Source: Hyphomicrobium sp. ghe19 (GTDB lineage: Bacteria > Pseudomonadota > Alphaproteobacteria > Rhizobiales > Hyphomicrobiaceae). Taken from it: a DNA stretch of 64,000 bases. The notes under the pieces are model-generated. The model worked only from the letters and a program-made list of their open reading frames with translations. It ran no database searches and was not told the DNA's origin. Below, piece after piece: positions 61,135 through 64,000 of the stretch. The first letter of the stretch is position 1. Each line of letters starts with the position of its first letter. The DNA is taken from the NCBI RefSeq assembly GCF_902712875.1, contig NZ_LR743509.1, positions 620,001-684,000 of the forward strand. Direction: 5' to 3'. Position numbers and translations under genes: made by a program.

Positions 61135-64000
61135 ATGTCGAATTCGGAATTGAGTGCCGGCTACTCGCAAGACCAGGACGCGAGCAGCGGCGACGACAAT
61201 CGCGCCGAACTCAAGGCAATGCTCGATGTGATTGCCGCTCAGCTCGTAGACGCGGACAGGCGCCACACGGCAGCACTCGCCGAAATGCAAGAGCGCATCG
61301 ACGGAATGGGTCGTGAAGCGGACGCGCTCCGTCCTCGGGTTCCGGAAGAATTTGCGCCTGCGTTCGTACGCATCGAATCGGCGATGGCGGAACTCGCACA
61401 GCGGTTGTCGGATCCGGCCGAGGGAAAGACGACCGCAAATGACAAGCGGCCGTTCTCCGGTTCGTCGCGGTTCAATGACCCCTACGGATCGGCGATGCCG
61501 ATGCCGATGGCGCTGCGCTCGGCGCATAGCGATGCGCGAGATCGCGATGACGACATTTCGAAGCGCGCGCCGGGCGTCGATACCTTCGACGTCATCGACT
61601 CCGTGCCCGGCGATGCGACCGATCCCTGGGATCGCGCGGCAGCCGACGCCTTGGCCGGTCTCTACGAGACTGGTGACGTGAATTTCGCGCCGAAAGTGCA
61701 TTACTCCAGCGGTTCCGTTGCGCGCGCAGGGAGCCAGCAGGGCATCGACGAGGCGTGGCTCGAGGGCAAGTTCGCCGAGATCGCTCAGGGCATCGAGCAG
61801 TCGCTCGCAGCGATGCGGCCCGACAACGGCATTTCAGAGATCAGTCAACGGTTCGATCAGTTCGAGCGGCAGTTCGCGAAGCTGTTCGCGGGCGTCGCGA
61901 CGCACGACGATCTCGCGGCCGTTCACTTGATCGAGTCGCATGTCGCCGAGGTGGTCAATCATCTCGTGCAGACGCAGGATCAGCTGGAACGGCTCAACAT
62001 CATCGAGGCGCAGCTTGCGAGCATTTCGCATACGCTCGCCGATGTCCAGGGTGTGCCGATCGACGCGGTCACCGGCGCGGTGCCGGTGCAGCGTGCTCCC
62101 GATCTCGATGCGATCGCACGGGCGGCGGCCGAGCAGACGGCTCAACGTTTCGCCGATCTTCGTGGTGACGACCGGCATTCGGCGGCCGACGAGCTGCGTC
62201 CGCTGATCGAGCGGATGATGTCGCAAAATCGTCAGGGAGAAGAGCAGACCGCAGCGCTTCTCGATACAATGCAGCAAGCCATGATCCGTCTTTTGGATCG
62301 TGTTGATTCAATCGAATTCGGTCAGCAGGCCGCAACTTCGCCGGCGCCCGACAGCCGCCAGTATCGCAGCGGAACGTTTGGCGGCGAAGCTGGGCGCCGT
62401 CCGGAGCTGGTCGAGGTCGACGATGACGACATCGACGAAGCGCTGGGCGCGGTCTTCGCGGAAATTTCTGCGAGACCTTCGGTCGCTTCCGCTTTGGCAG
62501 GGCCGCGCGAGGCTTCCGGAGCATCTGAAGAGGCTGCTCGCAGGGGTGAGAAGAGCCGTCAGGATTTCGTTGCCGATGCCCGGCGCGCCAAGATGCGCCT
62601 TGCGGCCGAGCAAGCCGAAATTGCGGGCGAGCCAGTGGCGTCCGTCTCGATCTCGTCGTCGGCCTCCGAGGGACCCATGGCGGCGCCGCCTGCCGGAAGC
62701 CGGCCCATTCGCCCGGCTGCCGTGCCGTCGAAAAAAGCGTCGGGTCCATCGGCGCCATCGCCACGGCTCATGTTGATTGCGGCAGTTGCTCTCGTTGCGC
62801 TGGGGAGCCTTTGGTACACGTTCGGTTTCGGCAAAGGCCACGTGAGCGAGCCTTCCAGCGTGCAGCAGGTCGAGCCCGGAACGTCTCCGCAGGCAAACGG
62901 CGCCGACACCAGCGGGTCGACGGATGCAGCCAAATCGGTGCCCGCATCTTCGTCTCCCGCAGGCCATGAGGACAAGGCGGCCGACCCATCGCTTGGCGCG
63001 AACGGACCGCGCGGCGATCTCATGCCGGGCGACGGCCGGCGCGAAAATACTGCATCCGATGCTGCGCCCCGGCGCACCACGGCTTTGCCGATGCTTGGCG
63101 TGGCCGTCGATCTCGATCAGCCTGTAACGGCGGCGGGGCTCGAACAGGCGAGGCGTCATCAAGCGATGGCTGAGATGTCCGGTCAGCTCGGCGACGCGGC
63201 TGCCCGGTCGGGTGACGGGGCTGCCGTTCCGGCTTCGATGGTGCCGAGCGCAGCTGAGACCGAAGGCGCGAAAGCCGACCTCACTACCGGGTCGGTTACG
63301 GAAGTTACGTCGAAGTCCAGCGCGTCGCAGACGAGTGGGTCGAAATCATCGCCGCTCGACATGCCGCCCGCGACCGTCGGTCCGCTGTCACTGCGTCTCG
63401 CGGCGGCCAACGGCGATCCTTCGGCGCAATTCGAAGTCGGCGCTCGTCTCGCGGAAGGCAAGGGCACGACGCAGAGCTTCCAGGATGCCGCGAAATGGTA
63501 TCAGCGGTCGGCCGATCAGGGCTTCGCGCAGTCGCAGTACCGGCTCGGCACGCTCTATGAGCGTGGTCTCGGGCTGAAGCCCGACGCGGCGCAGGCGGCA
63601 GTCTGGTATCAGCGCGCGGCGGCGCAGGGCAACATCAAGGCGATGCACAATCTTGCGGTGCTCAGCGCCAATCAGAGCGACCAGTCTCCCGACTATACGA
63701 CGGCCGCGCAGTGGTTCGAGGCAGCCGCACAGCGTGGTCTGGCGGACAGTCAGTTCAACCTTGCGGTGCTCTACGAAAACGGTCTCGGTGTGACGCGGGA
63801 CATGAAACGGGCGTTCATGTGGCTTTCGATCGCGGCTCGCGGCGGCGACGCCGATGCGGTACGGCGGCGCGATATCCTTCGCGGCAAATTGACTGCCGAA
63901 GAGGTGAAGGTCGCTGACAAGATGATCGCGGCTTGGAAGCCTTCTCCGTCGAGCCGTGACATCAACGATGCCCGTACGGCCGGCGAAATCTGGAAGAACA
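61135..64000 (+). CDS. PodJ-like protein with coiled coils and Sel1 repeats (runs off the window)
   Basis: Open for at least 955 codons to the window edge with no stop. Residues 1-540 are cytoplasmic, charged and partly coiled coil (RFDQFERQFAKLF, QDQLERLNIIEAQLASIS). One membrane helix lies near 543-560 (LMLIAAVALVALGSLWYTF). The outer part has a low-complexity linker and then Sel1/TPR-like repeats from about residue 755 (PSAQFEVGARLAEGKGT, QSQYRLGTLYERGLGL, DSQFNLAVLYENGLGV). This is the architecture of PodJ, the polar localisation factor of alphaproteobacteria, which sets up pole identity for stalk or flagellum. The C-terminus is outside the window. Confidence 0.82.
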   Translation, partial: MSNSELSAGYSQDQDASSGDDNRAELKAMLDVIAAQLVDADRRHTAALAEMQERIDGMGREADALRPRVPEEFAPAFVRIESAMAELAQRLSDPAEGKTTANDKRPFSGSSRFNDPYGSAMPMPMALRSAHSDARDRDDDISKRAPGVDTFDVIDSVPGDATDPWDRAAADALAGLYETGDVNFAPKVHYSSGSVARAGSQQGIDEAWLEGKFAEIAQGIEQSLAAMRPDNGISEISQRFDQFERQFAKLFAGVATHDDLAAVHLIESHVAEVVNHLVQTQDQLERLNIIEAQLASISHTLADVQGVPIDAVTGAVPVQRAPDLDAIARAAAEQTAQRFADLRGDDRHSAADELRPLIERMMSQNRQGEEQTAALLDTMQQAMIRLLDRVDSIEFGQQAATSPAPDSRQYRSGTFGGEAGRRPELVEVDDDDIDEALGAVFAEISARPSVASALAGPREASGASEEAARRGEKSRQDFVADARRAKMRLAAEQAEIAGEPVASVSISSSASEGPMAAPPAGSRPIRPAAVPSKKASGPSAPSPRLMLIAAVALVALGSLWYTFGFGKGHVSEPSSVQQVEPGTSPQANGADTSGSTDAAKSVPASSSPAGHEDKAADPSLGANGPRGDLMPGDGRRENTASDAAPRRTTALPMLGVAVDLDQPVTAAGLEQARRHQAMAEMSGQLGDAAARSGDGAAVPASMVPSAAETEGAKADLTTGSVTEVTSKSSASQTSGSKSSPLDMPPATVGPLSLRLAAANGDPSAQFEVGARLAEGKGTTQSFQDAAKWYQRSADQGFAQSQYRLGTLYERGLGLKPDAAQAAVWYQRAAAQGNIKAMHNLAVLSANQSDQSPDYTTAAQWFEAAAQRGLADSQFNLAVLYENGLGVTRDMKRAFMWLSIAARGGDADAVRRRDILRGKLTAEEVKVADKMIAAWKPSPSSRDINDARTAGEIWKN

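Noticed and set aside
1..64000. CRISPR arrays, rRNA genes, intact insertion sequences or prophage
   Set aside because: No regularly spaced repeats, no rRNA-like sequence and no intact transposase or phage structural genes were seen.

Overview
The window looks like chromosomal DNA of a methylotrophic alphaproteobacterium, most likely Hyphomicrobium or a close relative. The evidence is a dimethylsulfide monooxygenase (DmoA) that matches my recollection of the Hyphomicrobium sulfonivorans protein closely, formaldehyde-activating-enzyme homologues, an alphaproteobacterial porin, a RibB carrying a degenerate RibA half, and a PodJ-like polarity protein. No database was searched; family calls rest on motifs and remembered family sequences.

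Layout. 0-4.1 kb: a cytidylate-kinase-like/BON protein, an SPW membrane protein, and a hydrolase/iron alcohol dehydrogenase pair. 4.4-12 kb: a GntR regulator followed by a spermidine/putrescine-type ABC importer, a glutamine-synthetase-like gamma-glutamyl-amine ligase and a Baeyer-Villiger-type flavoprotein. 12.1-13.2 kb: tRNA-Gly(CCC) and a tyrosine recombinase remnant. 13.2-21.8 kb: IclR regulator, YtcJ-type amidohydrolase, a TorT-type binding protein with a ribose-type ABC importer, an aromatic-hydroxylase-type flavoprotein and a double-length Lrp/AsnC regulator.

22-37 kb is a methylated-amine island: a Fae-like protein lacking the catalytic histidine, a LuxR-type regulator, a Rieske oxygenase with its reductase, a betaine/TMAO-type ABC importer with a fused double permease, trimethylamine monooxygenase (Tmm), two EamA exporters, an MBL-fold protein lacking zinc ligands, and a broken second fae copy. 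Nine copies of a 16-bp palindrome (GGTGCC-N4-GGCACC) sit only in the intergenic regions of this island and suggest one regulon.

37-55 kb is a methylated-sulfur island: DmoA (dimethylsulfide), SfnG (dimethylsulfone), two flavin reductases, a SoxCD-type sulfite dehydrogenase, riboflavin/FMN supply genes (ribA, ribB, ribF), a porin, transporters and two TetR regulators. Six copies of a different palindrome (about TGTACCGA-YCGGTMCA) lie upstream of its transcription units, four of them 44-51 bases before a start codon. The two operator families divide the catabolic DNA into an N-methyl block and an S-methyl block.

55-64 kb returns to housekeeping genes after two surface-protein fragments: mscL, a sodium/solute symporter with its small subunit, proline iminopeptidase, a secreted protein and a PodJ-like Sel1-repeat protein that runs off the window. 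Together the genes suggest uptake and oxidation of trimethylamine/TMAO-type amines and of dimethylsulfide/dimethylsulfone, with formaldehyde and sulfite as inferred intermediates.
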